A stretch of 64,000 bases of DNA from Flavobacterium ginsengisoli. GTDB lineage: Bacteria; Bacteroidota; Bacteroidia; Flavobacteriales; Flavobacteriaceae. A program made the translations under genes and the position numbers. The stretch is from assembly GCF_029625315.1 (NCBI RefSeq), contig NZ_CP121110.1:2861001-2925000 (forward strand), given 5' to 3'. The notes below the pieces were generated by a model, which saw only the letters and a program-made list of their open reading frames with translations, was not told the origin of the DNA and made no database searches. Of this stretch, positions 9,346-18,477 are shown piece by piece (the stretch's first letter is position 1; each line of letters starts with the position of its first letter).

Positions 9346-9940
9346 TCCTCAAATAGACGAAACAACCAATCTGCTTCCGAAAGATGGAACGGTAAATTAT
9401 TATGGAAAATTATTCTCTAAAACAGAAGCCGATTTCTATCGTGACACTTTACTAAACACAATCGAATGGAAAAATGACGAGGCAATAATCTTCGGGAAAT
9501 TAATCTTAACCAAACGAAAAGTAGCTTGGTATGGCGATCAGGAATTTGAGTATACGTATTCGAATACCACCAAAAAAGCGTTGCCTTGGACTCCTGAACT
9601 TTTAGAATTAAAAAAAATCATTGAAGAGAAAACAGGTGAAATTTTTAATTCTTGTTTGCTAAATTTATACCATACTGGCGAAGAGGGAATGGCGTGGCAT
9701 AGCGACGCTGAAAAAGATTTAAAGAAAAATGGAGCGATTGGCTCTGTAAGTTTTGGTGCCGAGCGTAAATTTGCATTTAAACATAAAGAATCTAAAAAAA
9801 CTGTTTCTCTAATTCTGGAACACGGAAGTTTATTGGTTATGAAAGATGAAACGCAAACGCATTGGTTGCATCGATTGCCTCCTACAAAAAGCACTCAAAA
9901 ACCAAGAGTAAATTTGACTTTTAGAACTATTGTGAGATAA
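9332..9940 (+). CDS. alkB: AlkB-type alpha-ketoglutarate-dependent DNA dioxygenase
   Basis: The 202-residue enzyme is of the AlkB family, which removes methyl groups from 1-methyladenine and 3-methylcytosine by oxidation. The iron ligands are His123 and Asp125 in MAWHSDAEKDL and a distal His at 177 or 180 in THWLHRLPP. The 2-oxoglutarate Arg and the substrate Arg are in KPRVNLTFRTI near the C-terminus. The NLYHTGEEGMAWHSD and GSVSFGAERKFAFKHK segments are typical of the bacterial ALKBH2/3-like branch. It overlaps the Ada zinc-domain gene and converges with the YjbR gene, leaving four bases between stops. Confidence 0.92.
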   Translation: MDLFNPQIDETTNLLPKDGTVNYYGKLFSKTEADFYRDTLLNTIEWKNDEAIIFGKLILTKRKVAWYGDQEFEYTYSNTTKKALPWTPELLELKKIIEEKTGEIFNSCLLNLYHTGEEGMAWHSDAEKDLKKNGAIGSVSFGAERKFAFKHKESKKTVSLILEHGSLLVMKDETQTHWLHRLPPTKSTQKPRVNLTFRTIVR

Positions 9941-9944
9941 AATT

Positions 9945-10271
9945 TTACTTCTTTTTTGTCGCAACATTTTCATACGAAAGTATCAGCGCATCTTCAAACA
10001 TTTCGGGTCTTACTTTTGAAAGTTCGACAATTGTCCAACCTTGTTTACCCCATTTATTTGGAACTTCATGGAAAATTTTTTCGCTTGACGCACAAAAAAC
10101 AGACTGATCTATTTCGTTTAATTTTATTTCTACCTGATTTCTTTTTTCGTCTAAAGTGGCAAAGATTTTCTTTTTTATTCGAAAGGAAGTTTTCGTAAAA
10201 TGGGGACCTTCGGTCGCATCTGGAAATGACATTGCTAATTTCCTAACTTCTTCAATTGAAACCATAATCAC
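9945..10271 (-). CDS. MmcQ/YjbR family protein
   Basis: The 108-residue protein starts with VEEVRKLAMSFPDATEGPHF-like sequence and continues with SFRIKKKIFATLDE, VEIKLNEIDQSVFC and NKWGKQGWTIVELSKVRPEMFEDALILSYE. This is the complete YjbR (double-wing, CyaY-like) fold. The family is thought to bind DNA, but its biological role is not established. It is convergent with alkB and could be read with the repair island only by position, not transcription. Confidence 0.88.
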   Translation of the reverse strand: MIMVSIEEVRKLAMSFPDATEGPHFTKTSFRIKKKIFATLDEKRNQVEIKLNEIDQSVFCASSEKIFHEVPNKWGKQGWTIVELSKVRPEMFEDALILSYENVATKKK

Positions 10272-10296
10272 AATTTTTAAAGATTAAAACTCACTC

Positions 10297-11052
10297 TTAC
10301 CAACCTTGGTTCAATCCATTTTTCAGCACTTCATCGTATTTTTCTTTATCAAAAGAATATAAGTTTGGAGCTTTGTGCGCTACGTTGCTTTTCTTTTCAT
10401 CCAATTTGGTCAGAATTCCAATATTGGTAATTTTACGCAAAAAGTTTCTTCGGTCTAGCTTTTTATCCAAAATCGTTTCATACAATTTTTGCAATTCTGG
10501 AATTGTAAATTTCTCAGGCAATAAGTTGTAACCAATTGGCATTAAGTTCAATTCGATTCTTAAAGTATCGAGAGCTTTATCCAGAATTTCACGATGATCT
10601 AAAATAAGTTCAGGAACTTCTTTGTGGTCAATCCATTCTACAACTTCATGCCTGCCGGCCGGATTTGGAAGAATTTTCGAAAAATCTACCAAGGCATAAT
10701 ATCCAATCGTAACAAAACGACGCAGGAGCCATTTTCCTTTTGCTTCTTCAATTTTAAGATATTCCAACGTCTTTTTATCAAAGTGCTGTTTGTTACGATC
10801 TACTTTTCCAAAGGTTGCAAATTGTCTTAAAAAAACACCATCAACCCCAGTTCTGCTATTCAATACCGTGATTGCAGCCGTATCAATATCTTGATCTACA
10901 GGGATAAAACCACCAGGCAAAGACCATTTATTGGCTCGTTCCACTTTAATCAATAAAACTTTTAACTGATTATCATGAAAGCCAAAAATGACACAGTCTA
11001 TAGACAGCCCTGGCTGGTAATTTTCGTTATTATCTATAATGTCCTTTAGCAT
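10297..11052 (-). CDS. Nudix-domain transcriptional regulator (NrtR/AraR-like)
   Basis: The 251-residue protein has an N-terminal Nudix fold (about residues 15-150) and a C-terminal winged helix (about 160-240, including IPELQKLYETILDKKLDRRNFLRKI). The Nudix box is degenerate: after PGGFIPVDQDIDTAA the expected REUxEExGU reads VLNSRTGV, lacking the metal-binding glutamates, so it is probably not a hydrolase. This architecture is that of Nudix-related regulators, which sense ADP-ribose or sugars. In Bacteroides a family member controls arabinose genes. The target here is unknown, since the flanking genes are repair and unknown functions. It is oriented leftward. Confidence 0.8.
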   Translation of the reverse strand: MLKDIIDNNENYQPGLSIDCVIFGFHDNQLKVLLIKVERANKWSLPGGFIPVDQDIDTAAITVLNSRTGVDGVFLRQFATFGKVDRNKQHFDKKTLEYLKIEEAKGKWLLRRFVTIGYYALVDFSKILPNPAGRHEVVEWIDHKEVPELILDHREILDKALDTLRIELNLMPIGYNLLPEKFTIPELQKLYETILDKKLDRRNFLRKITNIGILTKLDEKKSNVAHKAPNLYSFDKEKYDEVLKNGLNQGW

Positions 11053-11335
11053 CAGATTGGTATAAATTCTTTCTTCTAATAACTCTGCAATTTACTTCAT
11101 TTTTATAAAACTGAAATGTCTTCTAAAAACAAAGGACCGATTTTCACTAAAACAAAAGTGTTGAAACTACAATTTTAACGAAAATTTAAAATCAAATTTA
11201 AAAAAATAAGTACATTGCGTCATAATAACACATTAACAATTTTAATTGTTAAAAATAGAATCAAATACAAAGAAAAATAATGCAAGCTGTTCCCATTTTT
11301 CTTCAAGTGAGCGTAGAAATTTAAATACAGAACTT
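11053..11335. other. intergenic region
   Basis: This 283-base A+T-rich region lies between the Nudix regulator and the small gene at 11336, and contains both of their promoters. The open frame extends upstream to 11246 but its first 30 codons look non-coding. I see no other element. Confidence 0.45.
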
Positions 11336-11593
11336 ATGATTAACAATCCTTTAAAACACATCGGTAAAAAAATCAGAACCAGAATTTGGTCTTCATTCGG
11401 ATTTGTTTCAAAAACATATCTTCTGGAAGAATCTCTAAAATATAGCGAAGAACAAGAGAGAATTTTCAATGAAATGATTGTTGAAACTGACGCAAAAGAT
11501 AAAAAAGCAAAAAGAGAAGCTTACGAAAAAGCTTTGTATGCCTCTTATAAAGGAATTGGCGCAATGGATTTTATAAATATTGTTTTGAAATAA
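11336..11593 (+). CDS. small protein of unknown function
   Basis: The product from the ATG at 11336 has 85 residues, is basic at the start (NPLKHIGKKIRTRIW) and rich in Lys/Glu helices afterwards (SLKYSEEQERIFNEM, AKDKKAKREAYEKALYASYKG), and ends IVLK. I chose this start over the upstream alternative because the preceding stretch has no coding character. There is no signal peptide or membrane segment. A strong terminator follows, which supports a real transcript. Function unknown. Confidence 0.55.
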   Translation: MINNPLKHIGKKIRTRIWSSFGFVSKTYLLEESLKYSEEQERIFNEMIVETDAKDKKAKREAYEKALYASYKGIGAMDFINIVLK

Positions 11594-11626
11594 ATACCTA
11601 CACATCTATATAATTTATAATGCTGG

Positions 11627-11650
11627 CCCCACTTTTGTGGGGTTTTTTAT
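11627..11650 (+). terminator. intrinsic terminator
   Basis: A CCCCAC stem with TTTT loop and GTGGGG is followed by six T. It lies 33 bases after the small gene. Confidence 0.85.
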
Positions 11651-11741
11651 TATAAATTTTACACTAATATGAAAGAAAATGGTCTTTTATTAGTTATTTT
11701 AGCCGTTTTAAAAGTAAGAATATACACCTATAGAAAGAATC

Positions 11742-13763
11742 ATGGAAAATATCATTGAACCAGAAAGTTACAAAATTCAAAAACCAGAAAACTGGGCACC
11801 TACAATTAACGATGATCAACTTATTGACTATATACAAGAATCGGATTTCTCCAACAAACAGGTTGAAGAAGGTCGCGATTTCTGCTACTTCTTGGATAAA
11901 GTTTACTACACAAGCGATACTGAAAATAGCGAATATGCTTGCGTTGCCTACACACTTAACGAACCTTCAAACCTTGAAAGTGCTTCAGTAAGAGATGTTG
12001 TTGTTGAAGAAAACGAAACTTATTTGATACACCGAATTAGCGTGTTGAGAGATGGTGTTTTGATTGATAAAATTGCTGATACTAAAATTAAAGTTCTAGA
12101 TAGCGAAAATCAGAGTGAAGGCGGTATTTTAAGCGACAACAAAAAGGTAAATATTACGATTAAAGATTTACGCCTTTATGATGTTTTAATTACAGAAGAT
12201 TCGCGTACAAAGGTCTTTACAGATCGTGATTTTATGCGAAAAGAATTTCTTAAATATGTCTATGTAACACCTAGCACTTACTGGGCTTACGGCAAATACA
12301 AGTTTTCTTTTATTAATGATAGAAAAGAAAAGATTGCATACAAAAAGACATTTTATAGAGATGAAGAAGGAAATGTATTGCAACCAGAAATTAATTTCTT
12401 AGAAAAAGGAGAACGATATGTAATCGAAAAAGAAAATTACATTAACTCTTTTGATTCAAATAGAGAAATTGCTCCTTTTATTGATTTTGCAACAAATCGC
12501 AACTGGATTGATTTATCAAATTACATTTCTCCTCTTTACGAAGAAATATACAGTAAAGCCTCTTTGGCTGAATTTGCCCCAAAACTGGTAGAAAAACTAG
12601 ATGCAATTGCAGATCAAGATGAGAAATTACAGTTTGCTATTGATTATGTTCAAAATCACGTTTACTATATTTATAATGCTGATGAAATGAATGGTCACAA
12701 ACCGCAAGAACCATCAGTAACTTATGAAAATAAACAAGGAGACTGCAAAGCAAAATCAGTTTTGTTGAAAGTAGTTTTAGATTATATCAATGTTGATTCT
12801 TCTGTGGTTTTGGTTAACTTCAATTCAGATCATTACATTAAATATTACCTTCCGTCACTATTAACTTTTAATCATGTTATCGTAAAAATCAATTACAAAG
12901 GCGGAGTTTATTTTGTTGATGCTACTTCGAGAGATGAATTTGGATTAATTGAAAATCGTGGTTACATCTATTTTATGCACTATTTGGAAGTGAAACCAAA
13001 TCTTGAATTACAAATTAAAGAGCCTTACAGATTTCCTTATTATGGTATAAATGAAAAAGCAGATTTTAATGCTCAAAACAATACGGGAACATTAAAATTG
13101 GTTACGACTTACAAAGGAAACCGTGCCAATTATATGCGTAAATATTTCAAAAACACCAACAAAAGAGAAATCATTGACAGCTGGAATAATTTCTTGTTCT
13201 ATACTTTAAATTATTCAAATGATAGAAACGGAACTGATATTAGAACGATTTTTAAAGGTGCAGCAATCGAAATTGTAAGTGATGACAAAAAACAGAATGA
13301 ATTTACGATTCAGTATAATGCGTCAATCGAAAATCCGTATTTTACAGATGCAGAGAAAAATCGTTTCCTAATGTATTTTGATCGCAATGTGGTTAAAAAT
13401 GGAGCTCGTGATTTTATGCATACTGACCTTTTGTTTTGGCATAATTTTGACAATGAGAAATACGAAATTAATCTCACGACAGATCAAAAAATAGATACTC
13501 AGGAGAAATATACGATTCAAGAAAGTACCATCACAAATCCTTACTTCGATTTTACAAGTCGTAAAAAAGTAACTAAAAATGGTGCTTCTATAAATATCGA
13601 TTACAAACCATTAATCAACTTAGAAATTCCGAGTGAGGATTTTGAAGATTTTAGAAATGCGCATCACGAAGTTGCAGATAGTAATTTCGGAATTGGAATT
13701 GACATTATCGAAGAAGGTTTATTGAATATGCTGAAATACAGTTTCAAGAAACGTCTTAAATAA
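11742..13763 (+). CDS. DUF3857/transglutaminase-like protein, cytoplasmic
   Basis: The 673-residue protein lacks a signal peptide. A beta-rich N-terminal half resembling DUF3857 is followed by a transglutaminase-like core at about residues 290-420. The catalytic triad is visible: Cys in QGDCKAKSVLLKVVLDY, His in TFNHVIVKINYKG and Asp in YFVDATSRDEFG. The C-terminal third is again beta-rich with many Asn and Tyr. Relatives in Bacteroidota are usually exported, so the absence of a signal peptide from the ATG at 11742 is notable; no better start is visible upstream. Its substrate, peptide cross-linking or hydrolysis, is unknown. Confidence 0.75.
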   Translation: MENIIEPESYKIQKPENWAPTINDDQLIDYIQESDFSNKQVEEGRDFCYFLDKVYYTSDTENSEYACVAYTLNEPSNLESASVRDVVVEENETYLIHRISVLRDGVLIDKIADTKIKVLDSENQSEGGILSDNKKVNITIKDLRLYDVLITEDSRTKVFTDRDFMRKEFLKYVYVTPSTYWAYGKYKFSFINDRKEKIAYKKTFYRDEEGNVLQPEINFLEKGERYVIEKENYINSFDSNREIAPFIDFATNRNWIDLSNYISPLYEEIYSKASLAEFAPKLVEKLDAIADQDEKLQFAIDYVQNHVYYIYNADEMNGHKPQEPSVTYENKQGDCKAKSVLLKVVLDYINVDSSVVLVNFNSDHYIKYYLPSLLTFNHVIVKINYKGGVYFVDATSRDEFGLIENRGYIYFMHYLEVKPNLELQIKEPYRFPYYGINEKADFNAQNNTGTLKLVTTYKGNRANYMRKYFKNTNKREIIDSWNNFLFYTLNYSNDRNGTDIRTIFKGAAIEIVSDDKKQNEFTIQYNASIENPYFTDAEKNRFLMYFDRNVVKNGARDFMHTDLLFWHNFDNEKYEINLTTDQKIDTQEKYTIQESTITNPYFDFTSRKKVTKNGASINIDYKPLINLEIPSEDFEDFRNAHHEVADSNFGIGIDIIEEGLLNMLKYSFKKRLK

Positions 13764-13774
13764 ATTTGACATAT

Positions 13775-13806
13775 AAAAAACGGGGCCTTTTAGGACCCCG
13801 TTTTTT
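13775..13806. terminator. bidirectional terminator between convergent genes
   Basis: An AAAAAACGGGG arm pairs with CCCCGTTTTTT around a short loop, giving a U run on both strands. It ends both the transglutaminase-like gene (+) and the ten-gene PUL operon (-). Confidence 0.85.
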
Positions 13807-13814
13807 GTTAAAAC

Positions 13815-16044
13815 TTAATCTGCTAATTCAAAATCAGATCTCAATTTAATATCTGCCGATGAAGTTCCGATCATTACTTCAAAATCTCCTGGTTCAGCAA
13901 CCCATTCTAATTTATTATTGTAGAAAGAAAGTTTCTCTTTGTCTATTGTAAATTCGATTGTTTTAGTTTCTCCAGCATTTAATTTCACTTTCTGGAAATC
14001 TCTTAATTCTAATACTGGTCTTACAACAGAACCAAATTTATCTTTCAAGTACAACTGAGCTACTTCTTCTCCAGCTACTTTTCCGGTATTTTTCAATTGG
14101 AAAGAAACTTTAATAGTTTCGTTGCTTTTTATTTTGGTAGAAGAGAGTTTCAAACCAGAATAATCAAACGTTGTATAACTTAACCCATATCCAAAAGGAA
14201 ATTTCGGAGAGTTCTTCAAGTCGATATAAGCCGAAACGTAATTTGTTGAATTTTCGTCTTTAGCAGGTCTTCCTGTACTGAAATGATTGTAATAAATTGG
14301 CACTTGTCCTACTTCTCTCGGAAAAGTCATAGGTAATTTTCCAGACGGATTATAATCTCCAAACAATACATTTGCAATTGCATTTCCTGCTTCAGTGCCT
14401 AACCACCAAGTGTATAGAATTGCTGGAACATTATCTGCAGTGTAATTAAAAACTAATGGTCTTCCAGCATTTATTAAAACTACAACTGGTTTTCCTGTTG
14501 CCATAACCGCTTTTACTAAATCTTCTTGAACTCCTGGCAAATGAATATCGCTTCGGCTTTTTGCCTCACCGCTCATATCGTGTCTTTCGCCAATACTTAA
14601 AATTACAACGTCAGCTTGTTTGGCTGTTTCAACTGCTTCTGCAAAACCGTCTTTATTGTCGCCAGTAACATCACATCCTTTTGCGTACAATAATTTAGTG
14701 TTTTTGCCTACTTTATTTTGTAAACCGTCCCATTGCGAAACTACCCATTGATCGTATTTTACTTCTGGAAGTTCAACAGCCCAAAATCCCATATTGGCTT
14801 TGTACTCTTTTACCATTGGTCCAATGAAAGCAATTGTTTTTACACTTTTAGAAATTGGTAAAGTCTGGTTTTCATTCTTCAATAAAACGATACTTTTCTC
14901 TGCCATTTCTCGAGCCGCTTTTCTGTGCTCTAAATTGTTTAATGCTTTTTCTTCGCGTTTTGCATCAGAATATTTATAAGGATCATCAAATAGTCCTAAT
15001 TCGAATTTCTTACGAAGAATGCGTCTTACAGCATCATCAACTAAATCAACAGAAACTCTTCCCTCTTTTACTAATTGAGCTAAATTATAACGGTAAGCAT
15101 TGCTTTCCATATCCATATCGCTTCCTGCAGTAATTGCAGAATAAGCCGCTTCTTTGAGATCTTTAGAGTAACCGTGAGCTACCATTTCGCCAATTGATCC
15201 CCAATCTGAAACTACGAAACCTTGAAAGTTCCATTTTCCTTTTAAGATATCTCTTTGCAGATGTGCATTTCCTGTTGCCGGAATTCCGTTAATATCATTG
15301 AACGAATTCATGAATGTTGCTTGCACCAGCATCTAAAGCTGCTTTAAAAGGAGGCAAATACGTTTCCCAAAGCATTCTTTCGCTCATGTCAACAGAGTTG
15401 TAATCTCTTCCTCCAACTCCTGCTCCATAAGCGACAAAGTGTTTTACGCAAGCCATAACCGAGTTTAAATCTCCCAATTTATTTCCTTGAAAACCTTTTA
15501 CTCTCGCATAAGCAATTTTAGAACCTAAATAAGTATCTTCTCCTGCACCTTCCATTACACGTCCCCAACGAGGATCACGACTGATGTCTACCATTGGAGC
15601 AAATGTCCAATGAATTCCGCTTGCCGCAGCTTCTGTTGCTGCAACTCTTGCTCCTAATTCGATTGTCGCTAAATCCCAACTTGCCGCTTCCGCTAAAGGA
15701 AGAGGAAAAGTTGTTTTGTAGCCGTGAATAACATCTTGTCCAAACAACAACGGAATTTTAAGTCTTGACTGCATTGCCAATTCTTGATATTGTCTGGTAT
15801 ATTTTGTTCCTATAATATTTAACATCGAACCAACTAAACCTTGTTTGATTTCGGCTTGTTTGTTCGGGTTAATGGTAATTGGTCCAGTTGCCTGATTATC
15901 GCCAGTGTATTGATTCAGCTGGCCTACTTTTTCTTCAATTGTCATTTTCTTCAACAGATCATTGACTTTCTGATCTATTGACTGCTGCTGTGCCGACGCA
16001 ATAAGCGAAAGCATAAACAGCGTAACTGTGGTTATTCTTTTCAT
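13815..16044 (-). CDS. bglX: GH3 beta-glucosidase, BglX-like (one frameshift)
   Basis: This is a periplasmic exo-acting beta-glucosidase of 742 residues after correction, the usual BglX length. A signal peptide (cleaved after ASA) precedes the GH3 barrel (MTIEEKVGQLNQ at the start; RDPRWGRVMEGAGEDTYLG, typical of BglX; nucleophile Asp in FVVSDWGS), the alpha/beta sandwich (GKPVVVLINAGRPL) and a fibronectin III-like C-terminus (LKNTGKVAGEEVAQLYL). One extra base at 15319-15324 turns GCAGCA into GCAAGCA in the DAGAATFMNSF region. It is the last gene of the PUL, 12 bases after the GH30 gene, and likely releases glucose from oligosaccharides made upstream. Confidence 0.92.
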
Positions 16045-16055
16045 AGTTTAAGTTT

Positions 16056-17480
16056 TTACCAAACGTAAGTAGCTACTGCTCCAGCATTTAGTGTGGTTGT
16101 GGTTTGTTTTTGATTGTATTTAATATTAAATGTTTCTGCCGAAGCTCCATCATTTTCTACAATTAAAACAGTTTGACCTGATGGAGTTTTGAAAGCTACA
16201 TTATATAAGTTGCCTGCAATATTACTACCAATTCTTACCGAACCTTCTGGAACAAATTTAGAAGCGTGTCCGATAATATAATATCCCACTTCTCTTTTGA
16301 TGTTTTGATTTTGATCAATCATCAAAGCTCCTTTACAGGTTGAACATCCTCCTGGCGTAAAAGGTTTGTAGAATTCATCATTTGCTAATCCCCAAGAAAG
16401 TGCATTTTTACTCCAGTTTCTCATAGAACCAATAACCACATTTTTCACGCTCCATTTTAAATCAGTTTCAAAATTGGTTCCTGTTCCTGTATATTGTTCT
16501 GTAAAATACAAGTCTTTATTTGGAAATTCATTATGAACAGTAGTCAAAGCACTAATATCTCCTTCGTACAAGTGAAAAGCTGATCCTGCTACAAACGAAT
16601 TTGCTTTTGGATCTCTTAAAATTGTCAAAGGATATTCTGGTTTATTACAGTTGTGATCGTAAACAACAATTTTGGTTTTGATTCCAGCTTTCGCGAAAGC
16701 AGGCCCTAAATTATTTCCAATAAAATCTGCTTGCTGCTCTGCCAACATCAATAAACTTGGATTGTTTCCTGGGTGCAAAGGCTCGTTTTGAGGCGTTATA
16801 GCGTCAATAACAATTCCGTGAGATTTCATTGCTTGAATATATTTCACAAAATATTCTGCATAAACTTGATAGTATTTTGGCTGTAAACTTCCGCCTTTTG
16901 AGCTTCCGTTGTCTTTCATCCAAACTGGTGGAGACCACGGAGAACCCATTATTTTAATTTTAGGATTTATAGCTAAAATTTCTTTTAAAACCGGAATTAC
17001 ATCGTCTAAATCTGGTCCAAGATTAAAATGTTCCAGTTTCAAATCGGTTTGTCCTTCTGGCATATCATCATACGAAAAAACTTTTTCATTCAAATCAGAT
17101 GCTCCAATACTTATTCTTAAATAACTTAAACCAATTGCGTTGTCTTTTCTTGAGAATAATTCCTGAAGTAAAGCTTCTCTTTTTGGCTTATCCAATTTTT
17201 TAATGGCTTGAGCACTTCCTCCTGTTAATGAAAATCCGAAACCTTCTACGGTTTGAAATTTTTCAGCTGGATTTACTTCAATAGTCTGATTTGAATTTGT
17301 TTCTGACGCAAAAGCTAAATCAGTTTGTTTTTTAAGTTTTGAGGTCTCGTCTGTAGTGGTAATCCAAGAAGAAACTTTTCCAGTATTTTTTACAGCATTT
17401 GTTGAAGATCCACAGTTGAACTGCATTGCAATTAATGGCAGTAAAACTAGAATTTGAAGTTTTTTGTTGATGTTTTTCAT
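16056..17480 (-). CDS. GH30 lipoprotein, beta-glucanase type A (first of pair)
   Basis: The 474-residue lipoprotein has lipidated Cys23 in MQFNCGSS. The GH30 fold spans the rest: VEGFGFSLTGGSAQ, SPWSPPVWMKD, acid/base Glu233 in TPQNEPLH and nucleophile Glu328 in YFTEQYTG, then the side beta-domain ending VATYVW. A CxxC pair (GGCSTCKG) near residue 375 is shared with the gene at 20240-21710 but not with the other two GH30 enzymes. By look it is closest to endo-beta-1,6-glucanases (GH30 subfamily 3), though subfamily assignment needs a tree. ATG follows the EEP gene stop by one base, so the two are translationally linked. Confidence 0.88.
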   Translation of the reverse strand: MKNINKKLQILVLLPLIAMQFNCGSSTNAVKNTGKVSSWITTTDETSKLKKQTDLAFASETNSNQTIEVNPAEKFQTVEGFGFSLTGGSAQAIKKLDKPKREALLQELFSRKDNAIGLSYLRISIGASDLNEKVFSYDDMPEGQTDLKLEHFNLGPDLDDVIPVLKEILAINPKIKIMGSPWSPPVWMKDNGSSKGGSLQPKYYQVYAEYFVKYIQAMKSHGIVIDAITPQNEPLHPGNNPSLLMLAEQQADFIGNNLGPAFAKAGIKTKIVVYDHNCNKPEYPLTILRDPKANSFVAGSAFHLYEGDISALTTVHNEFPNKDLYFTEQYTGTGTNFETDLKWSVKNVVIGSMRNWSKNALSWGLANDEFYKPFTPGGCSTCKGALMIDQNQNIKREVGYYIIGHASKFVPEGSVRIGSNIAGNLYNVAFKTPSGQTVLIVENDGASAETFNIKYNQKQTTTTLNAGAVATYVW

Positions 17481-17481
17481 G

Positions 17482-18321
17482 TTAATCTATTTCTATTAAG
17501 ACAGGCAAATGATCTGAGGGATATTTTAAATCTTTAGAATCACTTAACACTGCGTGTTTTTGAATTTTTAGACCACTCTTTTTTGAAATAAAAATATAGT
17601 CTAACAATAATGTTACGGGTTCATTGTGTTTAAAATCGTTGAAAGTTCCTGAAGGTCCAAAAGGTTTTTCTATTGAAACGTCTTTAGTATCATCCATCAA
17701 TTTCTTGATTTCTCCAATTTGCGTTGTATTGGGTTCAGAATTGAAATCACCCATTAGAAAAGCAGGATAATTTTTTGTATTCAATTCTTTTATTTTAGAA
17801 AGAGCAAGCTGTACGCCTTTAACCCTTGCTTCTTCTCCCATATGATCTAAATGCAAATTGAAAACCCAAAATGACTTTTTAGTTTTTAAATCTTTAAAGA
17901 GTCCGTATGTACAAACTCTGTTGCAGGCTGCATCCCAACCTCTTGAAACTACGTTTGGGGTTTCAGATAACCAGAAAGTATTTGATTGCTCAACTTTAAA
18001 ACGGTCTTTTTTGTAATAAATCGTACAAGCTTCTCCTAAACCTCCTTCTTCTCTTCCTACTCCGAATTTGTTATAATTTGGCAAAGCCGATGCAATATCT
18101 AAAACTTGATTTGGCGTTGCTTCCTGAACTCCGAAAATGTCTGGGCTGTAAAAACCAATTTGAGATGTAAAATAATCCTTTCGGTTTGGCCAAGCATTTT
18201 CTCCGTCTGAAGCAACGTCCAAACGGATATTATATGTCATAATTTTTAAATTCTGACCATAAAATGAGTTCACGGTTAAAAGCAGAATTACTGCAAAAAC
18301 AAGTTTGTTTATCTTTTTCAT
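17482..18321 (-). CDS. secreted endonuclease/exonuclease/phosphatase (EEP) fold hydrolase
   Basis: The 279-residue protein has a signal peptide (cleaved after FYGQ) and the full EEP/DNase I-like set: MTYNIR with the metal-facing Asn, FGVQEA with the metal-binding Glu, NLHLDHMGEEAR, LMGDFNSEPN with the catalytic Asp-x-Asn, and YPSDHLPVLIEID with the terminal Asp-His pair. The family covers nucleases, sphingomyelinases and sugar or lipid phosphatases. Nothing in the sequence picks the substrate. Its place inside the glycan operon, one base from a GH30 gene, suggests it removes a phosphate-bearing or lipid decoration from the glycan or its source cell wall, which is inference. Confidence 0.82.
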   Translation of the reverse strand: MKKINKLVFAVILLLTVNSFYGQNLKIMTYNIRLDVASDGENAWPNRKDYFTSQIGFYSPDIFGVQEATPNQVLDIASALPNYNKFGVGREEGGLGEACTIYYKKDRFKVEQSNTFWLSETPNVVSRGWDAACNRVCTYGLFKDLKTKKSFWVFNLHLDHMGEEARVKGVQLALSKIKELNTKNYPAFLMGDFNSEPNTTQIGEIKKLMDDTKDVSIEKPFGPSGTFNDFKHNEPVTLLLDYIFISKKSGLKIQKHAVLSDSKDLKYPSDHLPVLIEID

Positions 18322-18477
18322 GTTAAAAAATTTTAATCTTGTAAAGCTAGTGTTTACGAGGCTTTAAAGAGAAAAATCTATTTAAAAGTTATGTTAATTG
18401 TATACTCGTCCATAATCATTTTCATCTTTTTATTATTTAAATGATTTATTTAATATTAAAGCAACTATTATTCTTTT
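18322..18477. other. gap inside the PUL operon
   Basis: This 156-base A+T-rich spacer lies between the GH5 and EEP genes. It is the longest gap between PUL genes. I see no convincing terminator or TAnnTTTG box, so an internal promoter is possible but unsupported. Confidence 0.35.
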
